Source of the DNA: Acidobacteriota bacterium
Lineage (GTDB): Bacteria; Acidobacteriota; Blastocatellia; Pyrinomonadales; Pyrinomonadaceae
Direction of reading: 5' to 3'
Assembly: GCA_018269075.1 (NCBI GenBank)
Contig: JAFDVJ010000078.1
Location: 49,228 to 113,227, forward strand
DNA length: 64,000 nt
In this document: positions 24,521 to 33,279 of the stretch, piece after piece
How positions within the stretch are numbered: position 1 is the first letter of the stretch
Layout: every line of letters starts with the position of its first letter
Program-made: the position numbers and the translations under genes
Notes under the pieces: model-generated
The model's database searches: none
What the model saw: only the letters and a program-made list of their open reading frames with translations
Told to the model about the DNA's origin: nothing

Positions 24521-24668
24521 AATTTATTGTTCAGCTTCTGGTGTTCAAAGCCAGCGTTTGGAAAAAAAGCCGGCACGGCGAATTTTTCCCGGTGTATATA
24601 AAAGGGTTATCGATCTGTTTGCGGAATTTTACCGGTCAGCGGCGGTTGAAAAGCCGCGGAAAATTCGG

Positions 24669-25244
24669 TTATTCAAGCTGCTGCCGAAGCCAGGCCCGGG
24701 CGATATTCCAGTCGCGCTTGACGGTCGCCGTCGAGATTCCCAGCACCCCGCCGATTTCCTCCAGCGTCAGCCCGCCGAAATATTTGAGCTCGACGATCTT
24801 CGACTGCCGTTCATCGAACGAGGCGAGCCGTTTCAGGGCTTCGTCCAGATCGATCAGATTGACCGGCGAATTGCCCTTCGTCCCGATGTAGTTCGCTTCG
24901 TCAAGCGGGACGTCGTTGTTTTTTCCGCCGCGTTTGTCGCGATTACGCTGGCGGGCGTAATCGATGATGATGTTCCGCATCACGACCGAGGCAACGGCCA
25001 TAAAATGCTGACGGTCCTGCCATTCGATCTCGTTTTTGTCGATCAGCCTGATGAACGCCTCGTGGACGAGGCCGGTCGTCTGCAGCGTATGACCCGGCCG
25101 CTGATTTCTCATATAAGACGCCGCCCGGTGCTTCAGATCGTCGTAAACATACTGCGTCAGCTTGTCGAACGCCTCGGCATCGCCCTGTTTCCATTGATTC
25201 AGGAGCAGCGTTATCTCACGCGCATTTTGAATTGTTTCAGCCAT
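24669..25244 (-). CDS. ECF sigma factor, Sig70-X6 type
   Basis: 191 residues. Region 2 includes LKHRAASYMRNQRPGHTLQTTGLVHEAFIRL and HFMAVASVVMRNIIIDYARQRNRDKRGG; region 4 includes LKRLASFDERQSKIVELKYFGGLTLEEIGGVLGISTATVKRDWNIARAWL. This is the Sig70-X6 (TIGR02999-like) type, abundant in Acidobacteria and Planctomycetes and often adjacent to receptor-like kinases, as here. ATG 25244 is chosen because the family N terminus (ITLLLNQWKQGDAEAFDKL) follows shortly. It is divergent from the Ser/Thr kinase and upstream of the C11 protease. Confidence 0.93.
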   Translation of the reverse strand: MAETIQNAREITLLLNQWKQGDAEAFDKLTQYVYDDLKHRAASYMRNQRPGHTLQTTGLVHEAFIRLIDKNEIEWQDRQHFMAVASVVMRNIIIDYARQRNRDKRGGKNNDVPLDEANYIGTKGNSPVNLIDLDEALKRLASFDERQSKIVELKYFGGLTLEEIGGVLGISTATVKRDWNIARAWLRQQLE

Positions 25245-25364
25245 TTTTATCGGTATGCATAAGAGGTTATTCCTTAAATTCGCGGCGGTCAAGAATAAAG
25301 AGCTTCTAATTGCAAATTTGAGGTTTAGTCAATCTGGGCGGCCGGTTATTCGGAAGCCGCCGGC

Positions 25365-25428
25365 GATGACGCGGATCGTCACGATTCGGTTAATCAATGC
25401 GGCTGATTCAATGTCGATCCGCGTCATC
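25365..25428. promoter_or_regulatory. 14-bp inverted repeat between ECF sigma and kinase genes
   Basis: GATGACGCGGATCG (25365-25378) and its exact complement (25415-25428) are separated by 36 nt in the 333-base divergent promoter region (25245-25577). The spacer contains two GATT-rich words. It could be a regulator site or a cruciform; I see no ORF here. Confidence 0.5.
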
Positions 25429-25577
25429 CGCGGGCGGACCAAAGGAATGTTGTTTTTACCCTCGGGTCGGTAACCGAAAAGGCTGCCGGCGTGATGGCTT
25501 TCGATTAGACCCAACCGCCGGCGTTCGATGGCGCGCGGTTTGACCGAAATTTGCCACACCGGCGGATAAATGTAGTA

Positions 25578-28406
25578 ATGTATTTACACGATTCGGTTTT
25601 CGAGACCGTGGCGGACATCGCCCGTGAACAGATGACCCCGGAAAAATGGACAAAAGTGAAAGATCTTTTATCGCAGGTTCAGAACCTGCCGGTCGAACAG
25701 CGCCCGGAATTTCTGGCCGGAGCCTGTGACGGGGATGAAGAGCTGCGAAAAGAGGTCGAAAATCTGCTCGATTCGTATCACGAAAACGATTCGTTTCTGG
25801 AAGAATCGGCAGTGGCCGAGATCGCCGATTTTCTGAATGAGCAGCTTTCGACCGACCGGCCCGAGACCGGCGTTTTTCAGCCCGGACAGCTCCTGAATCG
25901 GCGTTACGAGATCATTCGTCAGCTCGGAAAGGGCGGAATGGGCGAGGTTTTTCTGGCGCACGATAACCGCATCAACCGCCGGGTGACGGTAAAGGTCCTG
26001 CCCGCCGATTTTGCCGCCAACCGGGAGCGGCTGCGAAGGTTTCGCCGGGAAGCGGCGGCCGTTTCGGCCCTCAATCACCCGAATATTATGACCGTTTACG
26101 AATTCGACCGGACGGATGACGGGATTCAGTTCATCGTCGGCGAATTCATCGACGGCCAGACGCTCGGCGAATACCGGAGCCGCGAACAATTAACCGTCGG
26201 TCAGGTCCTCGAAATCGCCGTTCAGGCCGCGTCGGCGCTTTCGGCAGCCCACGAGGTCGGGATCGTCCATCGCGACATCAAGCCGGAAAATATGATGATC
26301 AGGCGGGACGGGTATCTCAAGGTGCTCGATTTCGGACTCGCCAAACTGACGAAGCAAGCCCCGAAAAGCTCGGATCCGGAAGACCCGACCCGCGAGCTGA
26401 ATTCGACGAATCCGGGGGCGATTATGGGGACGGCCGCGTATATGTCGCCCGAGCAGTCGCGCGGGACGGACATCGATCACCGCACGGATTTGTGGAGTCT
26501 GGGCGTGGTCGTTTACGAACTGCTGACCGGGCAAAAGCCTTTTTCGGGCGAAACGCCGGCCGATATTCTGGTTTCGGTGGTCCGCGACGAACCGCCCCCG
26601 CTCGGTTCGTATCTCGAAGACATCCCGCCGGAAATCGAATGGGTCATTTCGAAAACGCTCTCGAAAAAACCGGAAGGCCGCTATCAAACCGCCGGCGAGC
26701 TGCGCGCGGACTTCGAAAAAATCAAAAAAAGGCTCGAATTCGACGCCCGGCCGCCGCGTCTGACGGGCGGTTTTCGAAAAGTTAACGGAAGTAATCCGGT
26801 CGCCGGAGAAGCCGTCTCCACGTTCGGCGATCAGGCCGTTCCGACCGACGCCGGCGCCGGCGCGGACACCGACGAAAAAATTTCCCGGGCGGATTCGAAA
26901 ACCGAAGGCGGTTCACCGAAAGGGCGGAAGCATAATTTAATCCCGGTGATCGCCGGGCTGGCCCTGATTTCGCTGATCGTCGGCGCTTTGTATTATTTTC
27001 TGTGGGCCAAAACGAAAAACGAACGGATCGATTCGATCGCCGTTCTGCCGTTCGAAAATCTGAGCCGGGATCAGGATCTGGCCGATCTGGCGGACGGGCT
27101 CAGCGAGAATCTGATCGATCGGCTTTCGGGTTTGCCGGAGCTCAGGGTGATCTCGAAAAATTCGAGTTTCAGATTTCGCGATTCAGGGGAAGATATTCAA
27201 ATCATCGCCTCGAAGCTCGGTGTCAGGGCGATCGTCACGGGCAGCACGATGCAGGTCGGCGATGAGCTGATCGTCAGGTTCGAAATCGTCGACACGGCGG
27301 ATAACCGGCATCTGCTGGGCGGCCGGTACCAGCTCAAAGCCGCGGATCTGCTGAAGATCCAGAACGAGATCCCGCAGGCCATTTCCGACCAGCTGAATCT
27401 CAAACTGACGGCCGGCCAGTCGAAACGGATCGGCGCCGGCGGCACGGAAAATCCGGAGGCCTTTCGCTATTACCTGAACGGGCTCGTCGAATTGAACGGC
27501 CCGGACAATATTCTGGGAAAATCGCTGCAATATTTCGAGAAGGCGGTCGAGCTCGACCCGAATTTCGCCGAGGCGCGCGTCGAGATCGCCTGGATTTACT
27601 GGAGCCGGGCGAACGCGAGCGGGAATCCGGGACAGTTGATGCCGAAGGTCAGGGAGGAAACCGAAAAAGCGCTCGCGCTCGACCCGGGGCTGGCCAAAGC
27701 GCTGGTGATGCGGGCGACGCTCAGGGAATTCGATTTCGATTGGCCGGCCGCCGAACAGGAATATCAAAAAGCGATCGAGCAGAACCCGAATCTGGATTTC
27801 GCCCGCCGGAACTACGCGTTTTTTCTGTCGGCGACGGGCCGCCACGACGAAGCGCTGGTCCAGCTCGACCAGCTCAGCGATCGTGATCCGATCAATATGA
27901 GCCAGCTGCTGACGACCCGCGGGATCATTCTGGCCTGGGCGAGGCGGTTTGACGATGCGCTCCGGGAATTTCAGAAGGCCCAGGCGATCGACCGGAATTA
28001 CAAGGTCGAGGATTTCAGTCTGGGCTATGTCTACGGCGGAAAAGGTCTCGACCGGGAAGCCGCCGGCCATTTCAAGACGGCTGTCGAACTGGTCGGGGGC
28101 GACGATAAATACAGCCTCCCGCTGGTCTTTCTGGCGGCCAGCTACGCCAAAATCCCCGATAAACAAAAAGAAGCCCGAATGATTCTGAGCCGGCTCGAAC
28201 GAATGGACGGCTATGTTTCGCCGGCCACGCTGGCGATCGTCTACGCCGCGCTCGGCGATCGCGACCGGGCCGTCGCCGCCCTCGAAAAAGCGTATCTCGA
28301 AAAGGATCTGCAGCTTCGTTTTGTCGGAGTCGGCTACGAATACGACGACCTTCGCGCTGATCCGCGGTTTGCCGATCTTCTCAAACGAATGGGCTTACCG
28401 CAGTAG
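25578..28406 (+). CDS. Membrane Ser/Thr protein kinase with TolB-like and TPR sensor
   Basis: 942 residues from 25578; the family N terminus (MTPEKWTKVKDLL) suggests 25632 as an alternative start. An acidobacterial kinase N-terminal helical domain spans about 20-100. The kinase domain (about 108-385) has GKGGMGEVF, the VTVKVLP lysine, HRDIKPENM, DFGLAK and MSPEQSRGT. One transmembrane helix lies near 453-475 (LIPVIAGLALISLIVGALYYFLW). Outside come a TolB-N/FlgO-like domain (SIAVLPFENLSRDQDLADLADGLSENLID) and TPR repeats to the end. It is divergent from the ECF sigma gene, a recurrent acidobacterial pairing that suggests kinase control of sigma activity. Confidence 0.92.
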   Translation: MYLHDSVFETVADIAREQMTPEKWTKVKDLLSQVQNLPVEQRPEFLAGACDGDEELRKEVENLLDSYHENDSFLEESAVAEIADFLNEQLSTDRPETGVFQPGQLLNRRYEIIRQLGKGGMGEVFLAHDNRINRRVTVKVLPADFAANRERLRRFRREAAAVSALNHPNIMTVYEFDRTDDGIQFIVGEFIDGQTLGEYRSREQLTVGQVLEIAVQAASALSAAHEVGIVHRDIKPENMMIRRDGYLKVLDFGLAKLTKQAPKSSDPEDPTRELNSTNPGAIMGTAAYMSPEQSRGTDIDHRTDLWSLGVVVYELLTGQKPFSGETPADILVSVVRDEPPPLGSYLEDIPPEIEWVISKTLSKKPEGRYQTAGELRADFEKIKKRLEFDARPPRLTGGFRKVNGSNPVAGEAVSTFGDQAVPTDAGAGADTDEKISRADSKTEGGSPKGRKHNLIPVIAGLALISLIVGALYYFLWAKTKNERIDSIAVLPFENLSRDQDLADLADGLSENLIDRLSGLPELRVISKNSSFRFRDSGEDIQIIASKLGVRAIVTGSTMQVGDELIVRFEIVDTADNRHLLGGRYQLKAADLLKIQNEIPQAISDQLNLKLTAGQSKRIGAGGTENPEAFRYYLNGLVELNGPDNILGKSLQYFEKAVELDPNFAEARVEIAWIYWSRANASGNPGQLMPKVREETEKALALDPGLAKALVMRATLREFDFDWPAAEQEYQKAIEQNPNLDFARRNYAFFLSATGRHDEALVQLDQLSDRDPINMSQLLTTRGIILAWARRFDDALREFQKAQAIDRNYKVEDFSLGYVYGGKGLDREAAGHFKTAVELVGGDDKYSLPLVFLAASYAKIPDKQKEARMILSRLERMDGYVSPATLAIVYAALGDRDRAVAALEKAYLEKDLQLRFVGVGYEYDDLRADPRFADLLKRMGLPQ

Positions 28407-28704
28407 AATCCACGAACCGAAATTCAAAAAAAGCCTAATAATCGATTGATTAGCCCAGAACTGTTCGGCACGATCATTGCTCAAACGCACTTTTAATGAT
28501 TTTTGAGACAAAACGCCGCGAAACTTAACGGTCAATGAAAAGCCCGGCCGGCAAACAGCCGGCTTGACGATTCCGATTCAATCGAAAACGCGGTTCACGA
28601 ACGAATCGCCGGCCCGTCCAATTACCGTGCCGAACAACTCTGTGATTAGCTTGTATTCGAAGTCACGAGAGCAAAGTTGGTTTCGAGGCCGGATCCGTGA
28701 AACA
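28407..28704. other. Gene-free stretch between kinase and TonB receptor
   Basis: About 300 bases without a convincing ORF. A GCCGGC-AAACA-GCCGGC hairpin lies around 28550 and could end the kinase transcript weakly. I see nothing else. Confidence 0.4.
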
Positions 28705-28740
28705 AAAAGGGGAAGACCGGCGGCCTTCCCCTTTTTTTTC
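28705..28740. terminator. Bidirectional Rho-independent terminator
   Basis: AAAAGGGGAAG (28705-28715) pairs with CTTCCCCTTTT (28725-28735), followed by a T run on the plus strand and by TTTTTGTTT on the minus strand. It ends the minus-strand TonB receptor gene and can also stop kinase read-through. Confidence 0.88.
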
Positions 28741-28761
28741 GGCTAATTTCCGGATCGGCAT

Positions 28762-31700
28762 CTAGAAATGGAATCTGGCGCCGAACTGAATCTGCCGCGG
28801 GGCGAGTGTGATCGTGTTGTTGATCGTCGTCGTCGTCCCGAAGCTCGGGTTATAGGTCAGCACGCCGGTCGTGAAATTGATGTTGGAGATGTAGGTCGTG
28901 TTCACGCCGGTGACGTTCGAACGGTTGAAGATGTTGAACCCTTCGGCCAGTAATTCGAGCCGCAGATGTTCGGTGAACTTGATCCGTTTCGAAATCCGGA
29001 GGTCGGTCGTCGTCGTGTACGGCCGGTGATAGACATTGCGCAGGAAGGGAATGCCGATCACGCCGCCGGCCCCGAACAAAGTGTTCGACGGTGTGCTGAA
29101 GCTCGGCGGAAAGGTCGTCGGAATCGATGCCGGAATGGCGTATCCCGAACCGATCACGAAGATCGGCGAGATCTGCAGGTCGCCGAAGATCGTCCGGGCG
29201 AGCCCGGTTTTCGCCAGATGGAAGAAGGTGGCCGGAATCCAGACGGCACTCGCGACGAATTTGTGCGGGATGTCGTTGCCCGAATAACTCTTGTCGTAGG
29301 AGAGATCGAACGGATCGCTGACGGTCATAAACGACGCCGCGAAAGTTCCGAACTGCTGGCCGTAATCGATCGCCTTCGACCGCGTGTAGTTGGCCTGCAG
29401 GCTCAGCCCGTTGGTCATTCGGCGCTGGATCTGGAGAACGAGCCCGTTGTATCTCGATTTGGAAACGCTTTCCATATCGATGATCGAAGCGAAATTCGTG
29501 ATCGGGCGGGTCGTCGTCGAAGTGTTGCCGTAGCTCAGGAAAAAGGGAACCGTGAAGCTCGTTCCGTCTTTCGGTCCGCCGCTGATCGTGTAGGTCTTGG
29601 TGCTCGTCGGCGGCGGAAGATTGAGATCGATGAACGCTGGCAGTTTATTGGCGGCGGTGAACAGATACGAAACGCCGACGACCGTGTTCTTCATAATCTG
29701 GCGTTCGAAAACGATGTCGACCTCGTGGACTTCCGGATTCTGGAAGTTCGGCGCGATCGTCGTGATGCTCAGACCGGCGCTCGAGCGGGTCGGGGTCGCC
29801 GACAGGACATTCGGAAAGGTCGGCGTCAGGATCGGATTGCCGCTCGAATCGACCAGACCGGTCGTCGTCGGCGTGATCGACTGCGCGGAGAGCTGCGATC
29901 CCGGGCCGCCGGTGTTGGTCACGCCGCTCGAAAGGAAGGTGTTCGGGACGCGGCCGTAATAAAGGCCGTAGCCGCCGCGAAGCACCGTCTTGCCGTTGCC
30001 GAAGATGTCCCAGGCGGCGCCGATGCGCGGGCCCCAGTTGTTCTTGTCTTTCGGGAAACGGCCGGTGCGCGCGATGATCGCGTTCGCCTCGTCCTGCGAA
30101 TAGCGCTGCGGAATCGTCGCCGTCAGCGTGTTGAGCGTCGGCGTCAGGGTGTTCGGGAATTGCGGATCAGGAAGCTGCTGGTAATCGTACCGAAGACCGA
30201 GATTGAGGGTCAGCCGGCGGTTGACGCGCCAGTCGTCCTGCACGAAAAACGCATAGTCCGGTGTTTTCAGAGTATAATCCCGCAAACCGAAAGCCTGCTG
30301 AAAAGTACCGTAACAGGCGATGTTTCTCGTCACCGGCGGGGTGCCCGAGACGGTGGCGCACTGCGGCGTCAGACCGTTGACGGCCGTCGTGTAATCGGTG
30401 ATGAAATCCTGGATGTTGTTATACGAATAGGAGCCGTATTCGCTCCGGAGATTGCTGATGAAATCCTTCGTAAACTTGATGTCGAAACCGGCTTTGAGCG
30501 TTTGATTGCCGATGGCCCAGGTGATCGTATCGACGAACTGCGTCGTCCGCTCGTCCGGAAAAGCGGCCCGCTGGAAGTTGGTGCTCGTGCCGAACTGGAA
30601 GCCGACATTGGCGGCGGTCGCGAAAGAAACCGACGGCAGCAGGCCGTTGATCGTGTTTCCGCGGCCGGCGAGCGCGATTTCTTCGGCGGTTTCGTTCTGG
30701 AGAATCGACCGGGCGTTTTCGCGGCCCTGCTGAAAGCGAAACTCGTTGACGATCGTCGACGAGATGTTCGACACCAGACGGACGTTGAAGGTATCGATAT
30801 TGACGAAGTCGTCGCCGAAATCGGCGCGGCCGACGTTGACGACCGAAGGGGTCTGAAAGGCGTTCAGGCCGTTGGTCCGGACGCGGTTGTAAGAAACCGT
30901 CAACGTGTTGTTTGTGTTGATGTTCCAGTCGACTTTCGGGAAAATGATCCGCTGATCCTGGCGGCGCGGCGCGGTGCCCGTGAGCGAGCGCAGGAAATTG
31001 AGCGCGGTATCGGCCTGCGCCTGCGTGACGCCGCGGCAAAACAACTGCTGGCCGGGAGTCAGCCCGGTCGAACGGTTGGCCGGACAGGTCGTCGGCGCGA
31101 CGACGGTAATCGCGTTGAAAGCCGTCGGAATCTGGGTCGTTGCGACGCCCGGGAAATTCCGTTTCTGCTGATCGTAATTAAAGAAAAAGAACAGCTTGTT
31201 CTTGATGATCGGCCCGCCGACCGCGCCGCCGAACTGATAGCGGGTGTCCTTCGGTTTGACGGAAACGAGACCGTTTGCGGTCGGCAGCAGCGCCGACGGA
31301 TTGCGGGCTCCCCAGCGGTTGTCGCGGTCGAAGAAAAAGACCTCGCCGCGCAGCTCATTCGTTCCGCTCTTCGTGACCGTGTTGATGACGCCGCCGGCGG
31401 CCCGGCCATACTCGGCCGAAAAATTGGTGTTGTTGACCTGAAACTCGCGGACCGCCGCCTGGCTGACCGAATATTGAATACGGGTCCGGCCGCGCTCCTC
31501 CGAGAAGAACATATTGTTGTTGTCGGTCCCGTCGAGCGTGTGGTTGTTGAGGAGCGACGAAAGACCTCGAAAGCTGTTGAGGCCGAAATCGCCTTCCGGG
31601 TTGACGCCCGGCGTCAGCCGCGCAAAATCGGAAGCGCGCCGGCCGTTGATCGGGAGCTCGCTGATCTGCGTCTGGTCGATGTTGGTCGCGTTCGCCATAT

Positions 31701-32106
31701 CATTCGTGTTGATGACCGGCGCTTCGGCCGTGACCTCGATCTGAGTGGTCGTGCCGGATACCGACAACGAAAGATCGAGCGAAGTCTCGCGACCGACCTC
31801 GACGATGACGCTCTCGGCTTTGGCGGGCGCGAAACTGCCGGCGGCGGCTTCCACCGAGTAGGTTCCGGGCTCCAGATTTGTTGCCCGGTATTCGCCCTCG
31901 CCAGTGGCGGTGACGGTCAGTATCTTATTGGTCCCGCGATTGGTTATCGTGACGGTCGCGTTCGGGACGACCGCACCCTGCGGATCGACGATCTTGCCGC
32001 CGATCGAGCCGGTCGTCTGATTCTGTGCGTGAATCGCGGCGGTTAAGGCGATGAAGGAAATCACCGCTGAAAATAGAAATCGTATAAAAATTTTTGCATT
32101 GATCAT
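28762..32106 (-). CDS. Oar-like carboxypeptidase-regulatory/TonB-dependent receptor, complete
   Basis: 1114 residues. A signal peptide (MINAKIFIRFLFSAVISFIALTAAIHA) is followed by a carboxypeptidase-regulatory-like beta domain (about 30-115, GSIGGKIVDPQGAVVPNATVTITN), the plug (about 120-245, ending FSAEYGRAAGGVINTVTKSGTNELRG) and a long beta barrel ending in Phe (ARFHF). Length and architecture match acidobacterial Oar-like receptors. It sits in the outer membrane; the cargo is unknown. The gene is monocistronic, with a bidirectional terminator downstream and about 740 bases of gene-free DNA upstream. Confidence 0.95.
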   Translation of the reverse strand: MINAKIFIRFLFSAVISFIALTAAIHAQNQTTGSIGGKIVDPQGAVVPNATVTITNRGTNKILTVTATGEGEYRATNLEPGTYSVEAAAGSFAPAKAESVIVEVGRETSLDLSLSVSGTTTQIEVTAEAPVINTNDMANATNIDQTQISELPINGRRASDFARLTPGVNPEGDFGLNSFRGLSSLLNNHTLDGTDNNNMFFSEERGRTRIQYSVSQAAVREFQVNNTNFSAEYGRAAGGVINTVTKSGTNELRGEVFFFDRDNRWGARNPSALLPTANGLVSVKPKDTRYQFGGAVGGPIIKNKLFFFFNYDQQKRNFPGVATTQIPTAFNAITVVAPTTCPANRSTGLTPGQQLFCRGVTQAQADTALNFLRSLTGTAPRRQDQRIIFPKVDWNINTNNTLTVSYNRVRTNGLNAFQTPSVVNVGRADFGDDFVNIDTFNVRLVSNISSTIVNEFRFQQGRENARSILQNETAEEIALAGRGNTINGLLPSVSFATAANVGFQFGTSTNFQRAAFPDERTTQFVDTITWAIGNQTLKAGFDIKFTKDFISNLRSEYGSYSYNNIQDFITDYTTAVNGLTPQCATVSGTPPVTRNIACYGTFQQAFGLRDYTLKTPDYAFFVQDDWRVNRRLTLNLGLRYDYQQLPDPQFPNTLTPTLNTLTATIPQRYSQDEANAIIARTGRFPKDKNNWGPRIGAAWDIFGNGKTVLRGGYGLYYGRVPNTFLSSGVTNTGGPGSQLSAQSITPTTTGLVDSSGNPILTPTFPNVLSATPTRSSAGLSITTIAPNFQNPEVHEVDIVFERQIMKNTVVGVSYLFTAANKLPAFIDLNLPPPTSTKTYTISGGPKDGTSFTVPFFLSYGNTSTTTRPITNFASIIDMESVSKSRYNGLVLQIQRRMTNGLSLQANYTRSKAIDYGQQFGTFAASFMTVSDPFDLSYDKSYSGNDIPHKFVASAVWIPATFFHLAKTGLARTIFGDLQISPIFVIGSGYAIPASIPTTFPPSFSTPSNTLFGAGGVIGIPFLRNVYHRPYTTTTDLRISKRIKFTEHLRLELLAEGFNIFNRSNVTGVNTTYISNINFTTGVLTYNPSFGTTTTINNTITLAPRQIQFGARFHF

Positions 32107-32849
32107 AAATTACCTGCCCTGTGTACGTATTACTCGGGTTATTAAATTACTGGCAAATTCGATCTGTGGTCTTTGATTTTTTCAGCATTTTCAAAGATCA
32201 AAGATCAAAGACCACAGACCACATTGTTGCTCAATTGAAAAAAATAGCGGTAGCCTGTTTCGCGGAAAATTCGTCTTCAACCGAAACTCGAAAGTCAGAA
32301 ATTTCGGAATTCGGACATTTATCGTATTTTTTGGATTTTCCGCCGGCCGGCATACGGCGCTCGTTTTATCGAAAGCCGCGGCGCCGGCCTTTTGAAAACG
32401 TTTGTTTCTAGAAATTAGGACAAACAGTTCGTTCTGTCTCCCGGGTTTTGTAGAAAATCCCGGGTTCTAATCTCGAATATCGTGTCAATTTCAAGCAATT
32501 CCGATACCGCAAATTCGCGCCGGCCGGAAAATGAAACTCGCGCTCGAACCGATCTCTTTTTTCGGTTCCGATGGCCGGCGGTTTAATTCGCTCGGTGCCG
32601 ATTCTTCGGGTCCGCACCGATAAGCCCGGCGGCCGGCTTTTTGAAGTTTCTCGAAAAAACTTCTACTATCATCTTAAAGAGGCCGCGTCCGGAAAATTTG
32701 GGAAAAGCGGTCGCGCGTGTGTTTACCCGCCGTCCTAAAGAGCCCGTCAGAAGTTTGACGGTAATCGGCCAATCCGTCGATTCCGGTATGGCCGGCGGCC
32801 GCCGAAAAAAGGTTGTCGGGGGGAGCGAAACCGATTGGTTGAAGTTTGA
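32107..32849. other. 743-base intergenic region with several hairpins
   Basis: This holds the upstream region of the TonB receptor and of the DUF2007 gene. Besides the heptamer hairpin at 32161-32217 there is a CCCGGG-anchored inverted repeat (32438-32462). Two similar words of the type GCCGGC-C/T-TTTTGAA lie near 32384 and 32634. Short ORFs here (for example 32641-32853) lack a ribosome-binding site and family features. Confidence 0.45.
32161..32217. repeat. Heptamer-based inverted repeat upstream of the TonB receptor
   Basis: TCTGTGGTCTTTGAT (32161-32175) is perfectly complementary to 32203-32217. The right arm continues a period-7 array (AAAGATC, AAAGATC, AAAGACC, ACAGACC). It relates in layout to the other heptamer hairpins at 34959 and 62518. 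Confidence 0.75.
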
Positions 32850-33266
32850 ATGAACGACGAACTCGTAACTGTGGCGACATCGGATCATGTCGTTGAAGCT
32901 GAATTTCTTCGAAACCATCTGGAACAGCAGGGTTTCGACGTATTTCTGGCCGACGAAAATATCGTCGGGGCATATAATCTGCTCGCCAACGCTGTCGGCG
33001 GGATCAAGATCAAGGTGCCTTCGAGCGAGGCCCCGGCGGCCGCTTCGTTCATCGAAAATCTGCGAAACGCCGTGATCATCGAGGAGGAATTCGAAACCGT
33101 CGACAACGGTTACGGCGAATGCGGAAGCTGTCGGAGCCGCGATCTTTTTTTACAGTGGGATAAAATGGGGATCAAGGGGTATTTTTCGTTTTTGGGAGTT
33201 CAGACGGCCGCCCCGAAGCTCAAACTGCATTGCCGCGTTTGCGGCGCGGCCTGGAATTATGAATGA
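32850..33266 (+). CDS. DUF2007 protein with C-terminal zinc ribbon
   Basis: 138 residues. The N-terminal part (LVTVATSDHVVEAEFLRNHLEQQGFDVFLADENIVGAYNLLANAVGGIKIKVPSSEAPAA) is the DUF2007 putative signal-transducing fold. The C-terminal part carries two Cys pairs (CGSC at about 91-94 and CRVC at about 130-133), a likely zinc ribbon. It is soluble. The stop lies just downstream of the M28 peptidase region start, suggesting co-transcription. Function is unknown. Confidence 0.82.
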   Translation: MNDELVTVATSDHVVEAEFLRNHLEQQGFDVFLADENIVGAYNLLANAVGGIKIKVPSSEAPAAASFIENLRNAVIIEEEFETVDNGYGECGSCRSRDLFLQWDKMGIKGYFSFLGVQTAAPKLKLHCRVCGAAWNYE

Positions 33267-33279
33267 GATTATAGACTTT

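Noticed and set aside
28966..32046. 1026-residue plus-strand open frame opposite the TonB receptor
   Set aside because: Arg/Asp/Val-rich low-complexity translation with no domain; it is an antisense shadow of a high-GC gene with a clear signal peptide, plug and barrel.
32641..32853. 70-residue plus-strand ORF before the DUF2007 gene
   Set aside because: No ribosome-binding site, basic low-complexity translation, overlaps the next start.
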